A stretch of 64,000 nucleotides of DNA. It comes from Tricholomella constricta (Eukaryota; Basidiomycota; Agaricomycetes; Agaricales; Lyophyllaceae). Every line of letters starts with the position of its first letter. Within the stretch, counting starts at the first letter, position 1. The notes under the pieces are model-generated. The model saw only the letters and a list, made by a program, of their open reading frames with translations, ran no database searches and was not told where the DNA came from. Made by a program: the position numbers and the translations under genes. Shown here one piece after another: positions 23,975-35,471 of this stretch. The DNA lies in NCBI GenBank assembly GCA_013368375.1, contig JAACJP010000019.1, forward strand, positions 558,001-622,000, read 5' to 3'.

Positions 23975-25328
23975 ATGGCACAACCACCAATCATTACAAA
24001 GCCGATGCCCGCCTGCGGACAAAGCGCGGCGCCGACGTTCGTGCCCGAACGCGCGCGTGAACTGCGCCGATATTTCTCGGACTTAAATCATCTCTTCATC
24101 GAGTGTAACGTCGTAGATGAACAAGAGAAGAAAACGCACACTACACGATACACCGACATCGATACCGCGGATCTGTGGGAGCAACTTGATGAGTTCGCAG
24201 TCGGTACCACATACGACGATTGGTGAAAAGCGATAATGGCGCTTTACCCAGGCGCAAGCGAAGAAAGAAAGTATTCAATGGCCGACCTCGACTACCTGAT
24301 CAGAGAACGACACCGACTCGGGATCCAGTCGAATAGTGACCTCGGGGAATATTACCGACAGTTCCTTTCTGTTACCCAGTTCCTTGTCAGCAAAAACCGA
24401 CTTTCGATAAACGAACGCGACCACCAATTCCGTCGCGCGTTCCAGTCCGATCTATGGTCAAAGATCCATCGCAGGCTCGAGATCCTAAACCCGAACCACC
24501 ATCCCGACGACCCCTACGCCACGGAAACCGTTCGCGCTGCGGCTGAACATATCCTCCACGGAACAAACGCCGGCCAACGACAGGAAGCGCCACCGGGCGC
24601 GCCCCCACAAATTACGATCGCGCCAAGCGGGTCGTTAACGGGCGCGACCAAGTCGCCTAACACGGGACAGCCCCTCAAATTGGAAGAGCTCTACGAAAGA
24701 ATCAACCTGTTGGAACAACATATCCAACGCTTAGGACAAGACAAAGGAGGCGACGGCGGCCGACCGAATCAGTCACCTAATGACAACTGCCACTTCTGCG
24801 GTGGTGAAGGACATTATATTCCTAACTGTCCCATACATCAAACATACACAACCGAAGGACGCTGCCGACGAACCGACGACAACAAGATAGGCCTACCAAG
24901 CGGCGCGCGCATACTGGCGGGAACTCCAGGTCGATACATAAAAGACAAGTTAGACGAGTGGCACAGGCGCAACCCCGGCCAAATGGCGACAGGACAGCTA
25001 TCAGCGAACGCGAACCCGACCGAAAGCATGATGTTGGAAATACTACAGTTTAACGACGTCACCAACCATGACCTGAAAATCGAGGATCGCATGATCGTGT
25101 TAGAACGAGAACTCAACACCCTGTGCGCAAGGAAAGAGGTGTTCGACGGCGTAGAACTTATTAGCCGCGCACCGCAAAAGCGACCCGTCACGGTCGAAAC
25201 CGTTCAAGACGCCGACCAACCAAGGATCGCACCAGTCAACAAGTCAGCGCCCGCGTCGCAGCCCGTTTCGGACGCGACGAAAGGCCAAGCCAAGGCTCCC
25301 CCGCCACCGTCCAACATACCTCTGATCC
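23975..25328 (+). pseudogene. Element A gag, 5' part
   Basis: Starts 'MAQPPIITKPMP', as in intact copy B. TGA at 24224-24226 replaces the Arg codon of B ('YDDW*KAIMALY'), a CGA to TGA change. Downstream are the capsid-like region, a coiled-coil-like 'LYERINLLEQHIQRL' and the knuckle 'CHFCGGEGHYIPNC'. The frame is then broken at 25328 by G1a. It resumes at 35824 once one copy of the GATCC duplication is ignored. Confidence 0.85.
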
Positions 25329-25675
25329 TGTTAGGACCTGTGTAGCACGCCGGTTACAGAGTTATTCTGGAACCACCGAAGCGGACAGGCCTGACGTCCG
25401 TCAAGGAAGACGGCCTACGAAGGAGTATTCGGAGGTCGTGAGCGTTGACGGAGGTGTTCACCGGGGCTAATTCGAACGAACGAGCTCAAGTGATACGGGT
25501 GTGAAGCCAAATAGATTGAGAGAGAGAGAGAGAAACGAGAACGAGAATCGAGAACTAGTCTTAACAATAGGTAATATCGAGGTAAGGAGTCTGAAAAGAA
25601 GTGGTGCCATCATATATACGGTGGACGTGCGTGGGAAAGCGTAAGTGATTGCGAATTTTAGGGGCGGTCGTGACA
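25329..25675 (-). repeat. G1a LTR (3' LTR with respect to gag-pol)
   Basis: 347 bp, TGTTAGG...GTGACA in plus orientation. Differs from the other LTR at 25655 (A versus G at 35798). Contains an (AG)n run near 25520. Confidence 0.93.
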
Positions 25676-25710
25676 TTACCCCCTTCTCAAGCGTCGAGCC
25701 ACTGAGACGC
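25676..25710 (-). promoter_or_regulatory. Polypurine tract plus short inverted repeat next to the G1a 3' LTR
   Basis: Read on the minus strand, GAGAAGGGGGTAA directly precedes the LTR, as expected for the plus-strand primer. Just inside is GCGTC-N10-GACGC (25691-25710). The same block is conserved in G1b (56859-56893). It also lies upstream of the antisense gene. Confidence 0.7.
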
Positions 25711-25774
25711 GGAAAAGGAAATGTTCGAATACGGGGAGTGTGGCGGTTATTCTCCTTTCTGGGTCGCGCGCGGT

Positions 25775-25791
25775 CACGTGAGGGGCACGTG
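25775..25791. promoter_or_regulatory. Paired CACGTG (E-box) sites upstream of the antisense gene
   Basis: Two perfect CACGTG palindromes separated by AGGGG, about 110 bases before the antisense ATG. The identical pair is kept in G1b (56962-56978). bHLH factors commonly bind this motif in fungi; use here is inferred. Confidence 0.5.
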
Positions 25792-25897
25792 TCGGTCTCG
25801 GTTGTAGGTCCTTGTGGGTGTTTTTGAGGATCTCGGAGATCGAAAGAGAAAAAACTTAGGTTGTTTGTTCCTCCTCCATCTTCTCTTCGTCCTGCTC

Positions 25898-27877
25898 ATG
25901 TCGTCCTTCAATCTCGATATCGCGGCCCCCGCCTCCGTTGACCCTAGCACGATTTTGCGCGATTCCGAGTTGGCGCAGCTGTCCGTCGAAGATCGGGCGC
26001 GTGTGGCGTTCCTTGGCGTACCCCGACCCGTTTCCCCGACGTCCTCTCTTCCTGGGATCGTCACACTTGTCGATGGGAGTGTCGGGGCGGTCCCCGAATC
26101 TTCTCCCGCACCTCCCTCAATTCCCGATCATTGGCTGGTCATCCGTCTGCCGGTTCGATCTCGACAGATCCGGCGTCCTCGTTCCTCCACTCCAGAGGTT
26201 GAGTTCGAACCGGCCAGCGATCCTGTGTCACGTCCGGCGGCGACTTCGTTGTCCTGGGGGTCCCTTTTGACGGATGAGCTGTTGGCGGAGATCCTGCGTA
26301 CCGCTGTGCGGGTTCCCCCTTCCTTGGCGTGGTGTGAGACGCATGCACCGGTAAGTGTTGCCCTTTTTCTGCGATCGATTGTTGATTCCATTTTGGGGTC
26401 TTCGTTAGTGTGATCGTTGTCGGGAGCGTCGGCTGTCCTGTCGATTTCAGGAGGTCCGTCTTCGCGGGACCCTGCCCTGTGTCGACTGCCGTGCGGCACA
26501 CTCCCTGTGTTCGCTTTCGTTGGAGCATGGCCTAGAAGTGGCCGCTAGGCAGTTGGGGATTCCCTTGGCGTGGTTGCGCTCTCGTGCGGAAGGCTTTGCT
26601 TTCTCTCGCACTGGCGTCGCGATGTCCTTTACCAGTATCCGTCGCGCCTTGCGTTTACCGCTCCCCCCTCCTCTTCCTGTTGTTTCCCCATCCCCTGAAG
26701 GGTCCGGTGCTGTTCCTCCTCCTCGTGCTCCCCCGCCTCGCGCCTTTTTTCGCGGTACGCGAGGCCAGGGTCGAAAGTCTGTGCCTGTTGGCCGTAGGGG
26801 TGCGCGCTTGTCCGTTCAGGAGGTGCGCTCTTCGCCTATCCCTGGCCCTTCTCCCTCCTCCTCCCGCGATAGTTCGGTTTCGCTTGTCCCCGTTCGTCGT
26901 TCTGGGCCCATTGTGCGCACCGAGTCTCCGGATTCCCCCATCGCCGGCCCTTCGGAGCCTCTCTTTTTAAAAGGGTCATCCTCCTCAGGCTCTTCTTCAC
27001 CCGTTTTGCCCTCTTCCCCCCCCGCCATGTTGATTTCGACCCCCCCTGCTGCTCCGGTTCCCTCCCCTCCCTCGTCTGAGGAGTACCTCCGTCTTCAACG
27101 TCTCTATGACCAGGAGGTCGCGCGCGCGCAGGCCCTCTCTGTTCAAGTCGAGCTTCTCCGGGTCGAGGGTCAACGTGCCAAGTCCCATCTTCGTGGCGTA
27201 TTGGCCGACTTCACCGATGAACGTGAGCGTTTCCTTCATCTGCAGGCGCAGACTTCGGAGGTCGTAGACGTCGATCGTGACGCGGAGGTTGAGGATCTTC
27301 GGATGGAGGTGTCGGTTCTTCAGGATGAGGTTGCTGGTTTGCAGGGGCACGTTGTCCACCTTCAGGAGGTTAGGGATCATTGGCGTGGTCACGCCTTGGA
27401 CCTCCGTACTCGCGTTGACGGTGAGTTTCGATTCCCTTCATTTTCTCCTTCTTGTTTCTAAGACTTTTCGTAGCCCTCGACCTTGCGCGTACCGCCTTCG
27501 CGTCCGATATGTATATCGCGGATGGTGCTTTGCGTCGCGCCCTCGTCGAGTTGGAGGCGTCGCCAGTCCGAAGTATCATCGATGGCGCCCACAAGATTCT
27601 TGAGCGGCACTCGCTCCTGGAGCTGTTCCGCCCCCCCGTCGATCCCGAGTCGCCGTTCCCCGCGTTCGAGCATTTCCTTGCTCTTCATCGCCCTTCTCTT
27701 ACTCGCGAAGGTGCCTTGGCGGAGTTCGTATCTCAGTCTCAGTTGATCGCCGACGACGAGCAGGACATTGCGTCGATGCGTCCCCTGGAGATAGGGTTGG
27801 TTGGGGAGGTGGGGGGTGATCGTGAGGGCGGTTCTTCTTCCAGTGCGGGTCCCTCTAAGCGTCGTCGCATCGAGTAG
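25898..27877 (+). CDS. Antisense gene of G1a: Zn2Cys6-like, coiled-coil protein (about 622 aa)
   Basis: Exons 25898-26350, 26409-27420 and 27474-27877, with GTAAGT and GTGAGT donors and TTAG and GTAG acceptors. The second exon opens exactly with the Cys motif CDRC-x6-C-x12-C-x2-C-x6-C, which fits Zn2Cys6 binuclear-cluster spacing. A Ser/Pro-rich region follows, then coiled coil ('LYDQEVARAQALSVQVELL', 'EDLRMEVSVLQDEVAGLQ'). The C-terminal domain contains 'MYIADGALRRALVELEASPV' and ends 'GPSKRRRIE', a possible nuclear signal. It reads opposite to pol and converges on it. It is conserved in G1b, including introns. It is probably nuclear and nucleic-acid binding; the role in the element's life is unknown. 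I recognise no named family beyond the Cys pattern. Confidence 0.82.
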
Positions 27878-28111
27878 TCGGTCCCTTCTGCAGCGTCTTG
27901 GCCTGCGTTTATTTTTTTTGCTGAATATTTACAGTCCGGAGTTCGTTCGTTTGTTTTTTTTTTTTTTTTTTTTTTCTTTTTTCTTGATATTTTTTCTTTG
28001 TGTGATATTGTTGCGCTGGTGGTTGAATACGTATAGTAGAGTTTAGTCTTGGGAAAATTTGCATAATTTTCATGATGTGTTGGTGTGCGTGAGTGTTCGT
28101 CGAGTGTCTTT
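27878..28111. terminator. Convergent 3' region with a 22-T run (G1a)
   Basis: Lies between the stop of the plus-strand antisense gene and the stop of minus-strand pol. T22 at 27954-27975. G1b has a T39 run at the same place (59197-59235). Probably a shared 3'-end/polyadenylation zone. Confidence 0.45.
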
Positions 28112-31100
28112 TTAGATTGTGGGGTCCCGTGGTTTTCTTGGGAATAGTCGGTGGAATTTAAGGGCCATGTCCTTTGCTCCTTCTATATTCTCCGCTGGTT
28201 CCCAGGTATCGTCTTCGGGGCCGTACCCTTCCCATCGTACCAAGTAGAGGACGTGTTTCCCTCGTGTTCGGGAATCCAGGATCTGTCCCACTTCGTAGTG
28301 TTCTTCGCCCTCGACTTCGATCGTCTGCGGAGGTGGTTTTGATCGTCCGGGGAAATTCTCGTGCTCGTGCTTCTCGAGCAACTTGACGTGGAAGACATTG
28401 TGAATCCCTTTCAGTGTCGGAGGTAGTTCCAGTCGATACGCGTGGCTGGAGATCTTCTGCAGGATTTTGAAGGGGCCCAGTCTCCGGTGGTCCAGCTTTT
28501 TGGAGGGGCGTTTCGTTTTGATGTTCCGGCAGTCGAGCCATACTTCCGTTCCTACGGCCCAGTCTGGTGTAGGGTCCCGTTTCTTATCTGCAAATCGTTT
28601 GTAAGCTTCATTTGCGATCTCTATTTCTTTGCGGAGGTAGTCCTGGAGGGTCCGGAGGTCTACGGCTACCTCCTGGGCTTCTTTCGCCGGTATATCTTTT
28701 ATAGAGATTGTCAAGCGGGGGTGATAGCCCTTGTTCGCGAAGAAAGGGGAAACTCCCGTGGTCGAATGGGTCGTATTGTTGTACGTGAATTCCGCCAGAG
28801 GGAGCTGAATTCGCCAGTTGGTCTGGAGATAGTTCACGTACATCCGGAGGTATTGTTCCAGTGTCTGATTTACTCGTTCCGTCTGGCCGTCGGTCTCCGG
28901 GTGATACGCGGTCGAGAGATTTGATTTGATGTCCAGGGCTTTACATAGCGAGCTCCAGAAACGGGAGACGAAGAGGGTGCCTCTGTCCGATATGATGTCG
29001 TCGGGCAGTCCGTGCTTGGAGAAGACATGTTCCAAGAATAATTGAGCGAGTTCCTTTGCTGTGTCCGTTGTGTGACAGGGTATGAAGATGCCCTGCTTGG
29101 TGAGGCGGCATACTACGACTAGTATGGCGTCGTACCCATCCGATTCCGGTAATTCTACAATGTGGTCCATGGATATGGAGGCCCACGCCCTTCGTCCAAT
29201 CTGGAGTGGTTTCAATAGTCCGTATGGGCTATGGCGTGGGACCTTCGCTCTTTTACAGGTATAACAGCTTCGGACGTATCGAGTGACCTCCTTCCTTAAT
29301 CCGGGCCAGAAATAAGTCCTCATGATGAGTTGTGTGGTCTTTCTGATCCCTGGATGTCCGCGCAGTTTGTGGTCGTGATGTTGCTGTAGGATGTCGAGGC
29401 GTAATCTGTAATGGTCCGGTACGTAGATTCTTCCGTCGCGAAAGAGTAGTTTGCCATCCTCGGATAGGGAGAACGCGGAGGTCTCATCTCCGGGTTTGGG
29501 TGCGTGTCTCTCGAAGAATTCGTCTCGGGGTGTGTTCCGGATGTTGTTTAGTAGGAGCTCCTCGTTCAGTATTAGGGCCGCGTTCAATCGTTCGGGAGGT
29601 ATGATGATGCGGTTGTTGAACGAATTATGATCCTGTTCGAACCCTTTCTTGGGATACACGTCTGGCCGTCGCGTGAGGGCATCTGGTTTCGCTCCTAATC
29701 TTCCGGGTCTGTAGTTTATTTGGAAGTCGAAGTTCGCCAGGCATTCCGACCATCGTGCTTGTCTGCGACTGAGTTGCTTGGTCGTAGAGAAATACTGTAG
29801 GTTATTGTGGTCGGAGTACACTTGAATGCGGTGGGGAGATCCCTCTAGGTAGGCCCTCCATTGCTTAAACGCTTCCACGATTGCTAGGAGCTCCTTATCA
29901 TAGATGTCGTAGTTGAGCTCCGCGTCTATCATAGTTCTCGCGTAGAAGGCGACAGGACGTAAGTCTTGTGATGTCTCGTCAAATTGGGAGATGATCCCCG
30001 CTATGGCGAAGTCGGAAGCGTCGCACTCTAATATCACCGGTAGTTGAGGATCGAAGTGTCGTAGGATGGGTGCGGAGGAGAATGCTTTCTTCAATAGTTC
30101 GAAGACTCCTTCGCATTCGGAATCCCATTTCCAGGTTGTGTCCTTTTGCGTGAGTTTGTTTAACCTCTTCGTTATGCCCGAGTAATTGTCGATAAACCGC
30201 CGATAGAAGTTTGCAAAGCCTAGGAAAGATTGGAGTTCCTTGACCTTCGTCGGTCTAGACCACTTCCGGATCGCGTCGACTTTTCCTGGATCCATTTTTA
30301 CTCCGCCGGGGGATACGATGACGCCTAGGTATTCGATCTCCGTAGTGTGAAACGTGCATTTCTCCGGTTTTGCATGAAGGTTGTGTTTCCGGAGCCTCTC
30401 GAGGACCTTCCGAACGTGTCCGTGATGTTCCTCTAAGGTCTCCGAGAAAACCAGAATGTCGTCGAGGTAGATCACTACGAACACGTCGTTCATGTCGTGG
30501 AAGATGTCGTTCATGAAGTGTTGGAATGTCGCGGGTGAGTTTGTCATGCCGAAAGGCATTACCAGGTATTCAAAAAGTCCATAACGAGTGCGGAAGGCTG
30601 TCTTCCATTCGTGTCCCGGAGCTATGCGGACGTTGTTGTAGCCCACTCGGAGGTCGATCTTCGAGTATACTTTCGCTTTTTGAAGTCGGTCTATGAGGTC
30701 TCCGATCAGAGGTAGAGGGTAACGGTTCTTCTTGGTGATCCGATTTAATCCTCTATAGTCCACGCATAGCCGGAGTGATCCGTCCTTCTTCTTTGCGAAT
30801 AGTACCGGAGCTCCCGCTGACGAACTCGAAGGTCGGATGAACCCTTTTCCGAGCATCTCGTCGATGTAATCCTTCAATGCTTTCAACTCCAGTTTGGACA
30901 TGTTGTATATCTTTCCGAAGGGAGGGGTAGTGTTTTCGTCGAGTTCCACTGTGTGATCGTAGGGTCGGTGTGGGGGGATGGTTTTCGCTTCGCCCGCTGA
31001 GAATACGTCTTCGAAGTCCCTGTACTCCGGAGGTACGACTTCCTCGAAGATTTCCCTTTCTGTCTTTGGTTGCTTGGGTTCATCGTCGGAGGTGTTATTG

Positions 31101-32616
31101 GCATGGAGGTGTTCTTCCTTTTCGGTGGGGGAGATGTGTAGTTGGAACGCTGTGGCTCCGTCCCTGATGAGGTTCGCGAATGGCGCCGCTCCGATCAGGC
31201 GGATGTTTTGTGTTTCGACATCCTCTTCTCCCTCTCCGGTTTTGTCTTCGGCCTCCGTTTCCGGGTTGGTTTCCTCTTCTTCCTGTGTTTCTGTCGTTGG
31301 GGACGTTGCGGATTTCCGTTTGGGGTGGGGTTTGAATTTGGACCTCGGAACGTTTGGAGGGAAGTAGTTCGGTGGGGGTGGTTTTCGGGTGCGTTTCCGT
31401 CCCGTTATCTCCTCTGGTGACTCGGTTGTCGGTGTTGGTACTTCCTCTTGGGGTTCATTGGTGTTTGGGCGAGTGTCTTCCTCCTTCATGTTATCGCTGG
31501 AGGTGTCGTTCTGATCGTTGTCGTCGTCCAGGAGGTCCCTGAGGAGGGGTTGTTTTTCCGAAAGGGGGTTGGCTGGTTTCGGAGCTTCGACGTCTTCCTC
31601 CTCCTCAAGGGTCACGGTTCTCCATTGCGTCTTCTGGGAAAGCGATATCGCGGCTAGTCCTGCCCCTTGTTCCATGGTCATGGACATTTCCCGCCAGTCG
31701 ATGTCCGGATTTGCTTCCCGTAACCAAGGTAATCCAAGCACTAGTGGCGTGGCCGGGTGTAACTGTGTTATGAGGAGGTCGACCTTATACTCTAGTCCGT
31801 TCTCAAGTTTGATTGTTTCGGGACTATGGTGTGAAATGGCTCCACCTCCGCTGGGGTTTCCGTCGAACAGTTGTAGGGTCATGGGGCTGGCGAGAGGTTC
31901 CGGTTTCGTACACGAGGATTGTGCTATGAAATTTCCCGCCGCTCCACTATCGATAAGTGCCCGTAGTCGCGTTGAGGATCCTTCTAACTGTACTTCGATC
32001 GTGAAGGAGCGAGCTGACCGCGAGGGTAAGCGTTGATCTCCTGTGCCTGTTGTCGTTGGGACGACTTCCTTTTTCCTTCGGAGGTCCGGTAGTGATCCTT
32101 CAATTTTGCCGTTTGACCCCCTTCGTAGCGTGATGCAGAGGTCTTTCCAGTTTATTCGGGGGTTGACCTCCTTCAACCAGGATAGTCCCAACACTATCGC
32201 AGCTGTCTCGTGGAGTTTCGTAAGGAGGAACCTTATCCTCTGCGTGGTGCCGTCACTGAATTTGACGTCGTTGGTGGTATAGTGTGTGATTTTGCCCGAT
32301 GCGGAGAGTTCTCCATCAAATAGGCAAAGGTTTATTGGGGGTTTGAGCTCCTCAAGGTGGAGCCCGCGTGATGTCGCCATGTCGGAGTCCATGAAGTTGT
32401 CGGTAGCTCCGCTGTCGATAAGCGTATTTTCGGGTTTTTCTCCTCCTCCGTTTGGCGTGAGGTGTATTAAGAATGCCAGGGACGAGTGGGAGGAGAGTGT
32501 TACAGTGCGGGTGTCCGTTGTCGATAGTGCCGTTGCGCGTAGTTTAGTGTCAAGGCCCGGTTTCAGCTCTTCGCGATTCAGAGCCCGGGTAAGTCCTGAA
32601 TCGCCCCCGCGTTTCC
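28112..32616 (-). CDS. pol: G1a Pol: double protease, reverse transcriptase, RNase H, integrase, chromodomain
   Basis: Continuous minus-strand frame reached from gag by -1 shift at G GGA AAC (32611-32617); the first ATG is only at 32392. Order: a first retropepsin-like domain ('LIDSGATDNF' ... 'VLGLSWLKEVNPRINW') and a second ('LIDSGAAGNF' ... 'VLGLPWLREANPDIDW'). Reverse transcriptase follows with YLDD at 30458-30469, then RNase H ('LECDASDFAIAGIISQ') and the HHCC zinc region ('HPGIRKTTQ', 'CYTCKRAK'). The integrase core has 'SMDHI', 'ISDRGTLF' and 'DGQTERVNQ'. The chromodomain is at the C-terminus ('LVRWEGYGPEDDTWEPAENI'). Over 1,426 residues from the first ATG. It copies RNA into DNA and inserts it; the chromodomain may guide integration. 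No lesion is seen, and the duplicated protease is unusual. Confidence 0.95.
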
Positions 32617-35442
32617 CTCTTCTGTCTTGTGATGGAATTCGAAGATGTCGTCGCCGATGAGGTAGGTGGCTCTGCCCATGGCGTTTGCTGTTGGGCAGTC
32701 GCGCATCCAGTGTTCCAGGTCACCGCATAGGATGCAGGCCTTGTCTCGAATTCGTTGTTGCTTTACGTCTTCATCGATCTTCACCCAGGGGCGCGTTGAC
32801 TTCTTGAATCCGAAGTTGTTGGCTTGTAGTGCCTCTTCGTCATCCCATGCGATTTCTTGGTCTTGCGCCTTACCTTCCTTACCTGAGTCCGGGTCCTGAT
32901 CGTGACTTTCGGTGTTCAAGCGTGCGTTCCTGTTCCCCTGAGCCGTTTGCGGCGTCGTGCGGCTTGCGGGTCCGGCCGAAGGTCCCATCGGAGGTCGTGC
33001 GGAGGTGTTGGAGGTGTTCGCATTATTCGCCCAGAGGGGTTTGTAGGACTCTGGATTTTCTATGCGATGTTCCCAGTACCTCCGGTCGATTTGGGTGACC
33101 AGATCTCGGTAACCTTCGTAGGTTTCGGGGCTTGGTGCGATGGCCAGGACGTTAAGGATTCGTTGGGGGAGCGCTTTCCGGAGTGTGAACTGTAGTGCTA
33201 CCCAGTTCCAGCCTGTTTCGTACGCTTCTTGTTCGAACTTGATGATGAATGCTGTGAACTTTTCCCATTCCTTCATTTTCAGTCGCAAAATGTTGTTCTC
33301 GGCTTCCACTCTCGAGTTCGGTATTCCGAAGCGTGATCCTAATTCGTGTACGAATCCTTCCCAATTCGTGAACATTGGGTGTTGGGGGTTGTACGTGAGT
33401 TGCAGCCGAAAGTAGTCCATAGCTCCGTCCTTTAAGTAGGAGCTCGCGAATGACACCTTCAGGTGATCCTGTTCGTAGGTGATCGCCTTGGCTTGAAACG
33501 TTACTAGGCATTCCGTGACGAAGGTTTTCCATCTCCTCGGTTCTTTTCCAGTGAAGGGGTCCGGTTTCCTGATGTCGATTTTCGATTCCAGGTTTAGGAG
33601 GTGTCGGTACTGTTCCGGGGTCAGGTTTTGGTTTGGGCCTAAGAGCTGTTGCGGTGGAGGTGGGGGTCGTTGAGGGTTTGCGAATTGGCCTCCTCCCGGA
33701 TTTCCGGGTGGGCCTCCTCCTCCTCCTCCTCCGTGGCCTCCTCCTCCCCCTCCGGGACCTCCGGGGCCTCCCGGGCCTCCTGGTCCTTGTGGTGGTCCGT
33801 ATCCTCCGTGACCTCCCCCTCCTCCAGGACCTCCTGTTCCTCCGGGGCTGTTTCCCCAATAACCTCCTCCTCCCCCTCCTGGTCCTCCGGGGCCGTTTCC
33901 CCATTGAGTTCCTCTCGGGGTAGGTGGTCCCGAAGATCCCGGAGGTGGTTGGGGCTGTGGAGGTGGTCCGTTGTACTGGGGGTTCGGTCGTCCGCCGGGT
34001 ATGGGTGGGGCTGGTCCGGGGTTGTATCCAGTTCTGTATTGTTCGAACTGGGGGAATTGTTGTTGGGTCCCTTGCCTTCCGTCGAGGATGTTTACGTTTT
34101 GACCGGGGCCGGGGTCCGCTCCGATTCCACGTCGTTCTCTTGGGGAGATTGGGCGTGGGCCTTGTGGTGACCTCCTGTTCTGACTTGCCAGATGAGGTGG
34201 TGTTTGGCGCCAGTCTTCTCGTGCCCTAGGGGGTGCTCCCTCTCTTCTTTCCGAGTTTTCTTCGCGTAGTTCGTAGCTGTGGGCGTACGACAGTGGCGTT
34301 GGGATTCCCCGTTCCGACGGAGGTAGGGGGATGTTCTCAGGTTCCCTCGGAGGTACTCCTTCTTGGTTTGCGAAGGTCCCCTGTGGGCCCTGAAAACCCG
34401 AATTTGGCCTGGAAAACGGTCCTTCGACAGGGGGGTTCTCTTCGGGGATTCTTTGTAAGTTGTGGGCTCCCCAGAACCCGAACGTCGGAGCTCTTCGAGC
34501 GTCTGCCCCTGGTGTGACGGTGGGTTCGAACCCTTCTTGGCTGGGGGGAGCGTTCCCTTGGTTCATCCTCCTGAGTAGAGCCGAAGCTGTCTGCGTATTG
34601 ACCGTGCTTGTCGCTCGTGGAGGTTCTTCGAATCTAGTTTCGATTCTGGAGGGAACGGGCTCCTGAATTGGCATGTGGAAGGAACGTCCCGCGCTTTGGG
34701 GGTCGGAGAATCTTCTTCCCTCGTTGGACGTCTGGATTTCTCCAGCCAGAGCGCGTAACCTTCTTTCGTTTCCCCCCATTTGTAGCAACACCGTCAGTTG
34801 TGGGGGTAATCGATGGGCTTCGTGCAGTTGCATGGTCGACAACACGAGGTTGGCCCATTGTTCCGGTGTTCGGGGTTGATGATCCATCCCCATGGTTTCG
34901 ACTAGGAGCTCGTGCGCTTGTCGTGAAAACTCTTCTCGCATCATGCGGAGTTCGTAGAGTATCCTTTCGTGGTCTGAACCGTGTAGAAAGGGGTTTTGTT
35001 GACGAGCGAACTGTCCCTGTCCCTCCTCTCGTGCCCTATCCCTCCTCTGGAACATCTCCGGGTGCCTCAACCTTTCGTAGTACGATCCGGGAGTCTGGTT
35101 ACTTGAAAGCGGAGGTCCGGAGGTCGTTGCGGATGGTGGTAAGGGGGGATAGTTGGGGGTGGCGAGTTGGTAAGAGGGGTTGAATACGTTTGAGGGGGTT
35201 CGGGGTAGGGGTCGTCGTGGGTCCTGACTGACTGAGGAAAAATCCCCCTCATGTTGGCCAGGTTGGAAGATCTGGTGTTCCAACCTGGACCTGTTGGATC
35301 CGAAAGTCCCTTGCATCGGAGGTCCTCTTGAGGCAGGGGAGGTTTCGAAGGGTGGTGGTGAAGGTCTCCTTTGAGTGAAGGAGGGACCTTCGAAGTTTTG
35401 ATAGCGGATGGTTGTGTTAGGCTCCACTATCGTCGAGGACAT
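32578..35442 (-). CDS. gag: G1a Gag (954 aa)
   Basis: Structural protein forming the virus-like particle. Long N-terminal region rich in Pro, Arg, Gln and Glu, then a Gly/Pro-rich low-complexity block around 33670-33910. The capsid-like domain follows ('DHLKVSFASSYLKDGAMDYF', 'WEGFVHELGSRFG'). A zinc knuckle 'CILCGDLEHWMRDC' (CX2CX4HX4C) lies near the C-terminus. It ends 'IQDLPGL' 33 bases after the frameshift heptamer. The first codon used here is 35442; a shorter product from a later ATG cannot be excluded. Downstream pol overlaps in the -1 frame. Confidence 0.9.
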   Translation of the reverse strand: MSSTIVEPNTTIRYQNFEGPSFTQRRPSPPPFETSPASRGPPMQGTFGSNRSRLEHQIFQPGQHEGDFSSVSQDPRRPLPRTPSNVFNPSYQLATPNYPPLPPSATTSGPPLSSNQTPGSYYERLRHPEMFQRRDRAREEGQGQFARQQNPFLHGSDHERILYELRMMREEFSRQAHELLVETMGMDHQPRTPEQWANLVLSTMQLHEAHRLPPQLTVLLQMGGNERRLRALAGEIQTSNEGRRFSDPQSAGRSFHMPIQEPVPSRIETRFEEPPRATSTVNTQTASALLRRMNQGNAPPSQEGFEPTVTPGADARRAPTFGFWGAHNLQRIPEENPPVEGPFSRPNSGFQGPQGTFANQEGVPPREPENIPLPPSERGIPTPLSYAHSYELREENSERREGAPPRAREDWRQTPPHLASQNRRSPQGPRPISPRERRGIGADPGPGQNVNILDGRQGTQQQFPQFEQYRTGYNPGPAPPIPGGRPNPQYNGPPPQPQPPPGSSGPPTPRGTQWGNGPGGPGGGGGGYWGNSPGGTGGPGGGGGHGGYGPPQGPGGPGGPGGPGGGGGGHGGGGGGGPPGNPGGGQFANPQRPPPPPQQLLGPNQNLTPEQYRHLLNLESKIDIRKPDPFTGKEPRRWKTFVTECLVTFQAKAITYEQDHLKVSFASSYLKDGAMDYFRLQLTYNPQHPMFTNWEGFVHELGSRFGIPNSRVEAENNILRLKMKEWEKFTAFIIKFEQEAYETGWNWVALQFTLRKALPQRILNVLAIAPSPETYEGYRDLVTQIDRRYWEHRIENPESYKPLWANNANTSNTSARPPMGPSAGPASRTTPQTAQGNRNARLNTESHDQDPDSGKEGKAQDQEIAWDDEEALQANNFGFKKSTRPWVKIDEDVKQQRIRDKACILCGDLEHWMRDCPTANAMGRATYLIGDDIFEFHHKTEEGNAGAIQDLPGL
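32611..32617 (-). promoter_or_regulatory. -1 frameshift heptamer G GGA AAC (G1a)
   Basis: In gag phase the sequence reads G GGA AAC, a classical X XXY YYZ slippery site, about 11 codons before the gag stop. The -1 frame from here is open into pol and includes the first protease motif. Conserved at 63835-63841 in G1b. Confidence 0.75.
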
Positions 35443-35459
35443 GTCCGGTGGGTGGGAGG

Positions 35460-35471
35460 ACCTCGATATTA
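35460..35471 (-). promoter_or_regulatory. Self-priming type primer-binding site (G1a)
   Basis: The 12 bases just inside the 5' LTR (minus-strand TAATATCGAGGT) are the exact reverse complement of 12 bases in the LTR (35715-35726). A TATA-like ATATATA sits 29 bases upstream of that segment (35755-35761). If transcription starts there, the RNA 5' end can fold onto the primer-binding site, as in Tf1. Confidence 0.75.

Noticed and set aside
26997..27392. Minus-strand frame of 131 codons within the G1a antisense gene.
   Set aside because: Complementary shadow of the coiled-coil exon, whose plus-strand reading is supported by introns and conservation in G1b.
33633..34517. Long plus-strand frames opposite G1a gag.
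   Set aside because: Shadows of the Gly/Pro-rich gag sequence; no splice structure and not the position of the real antisense gene.
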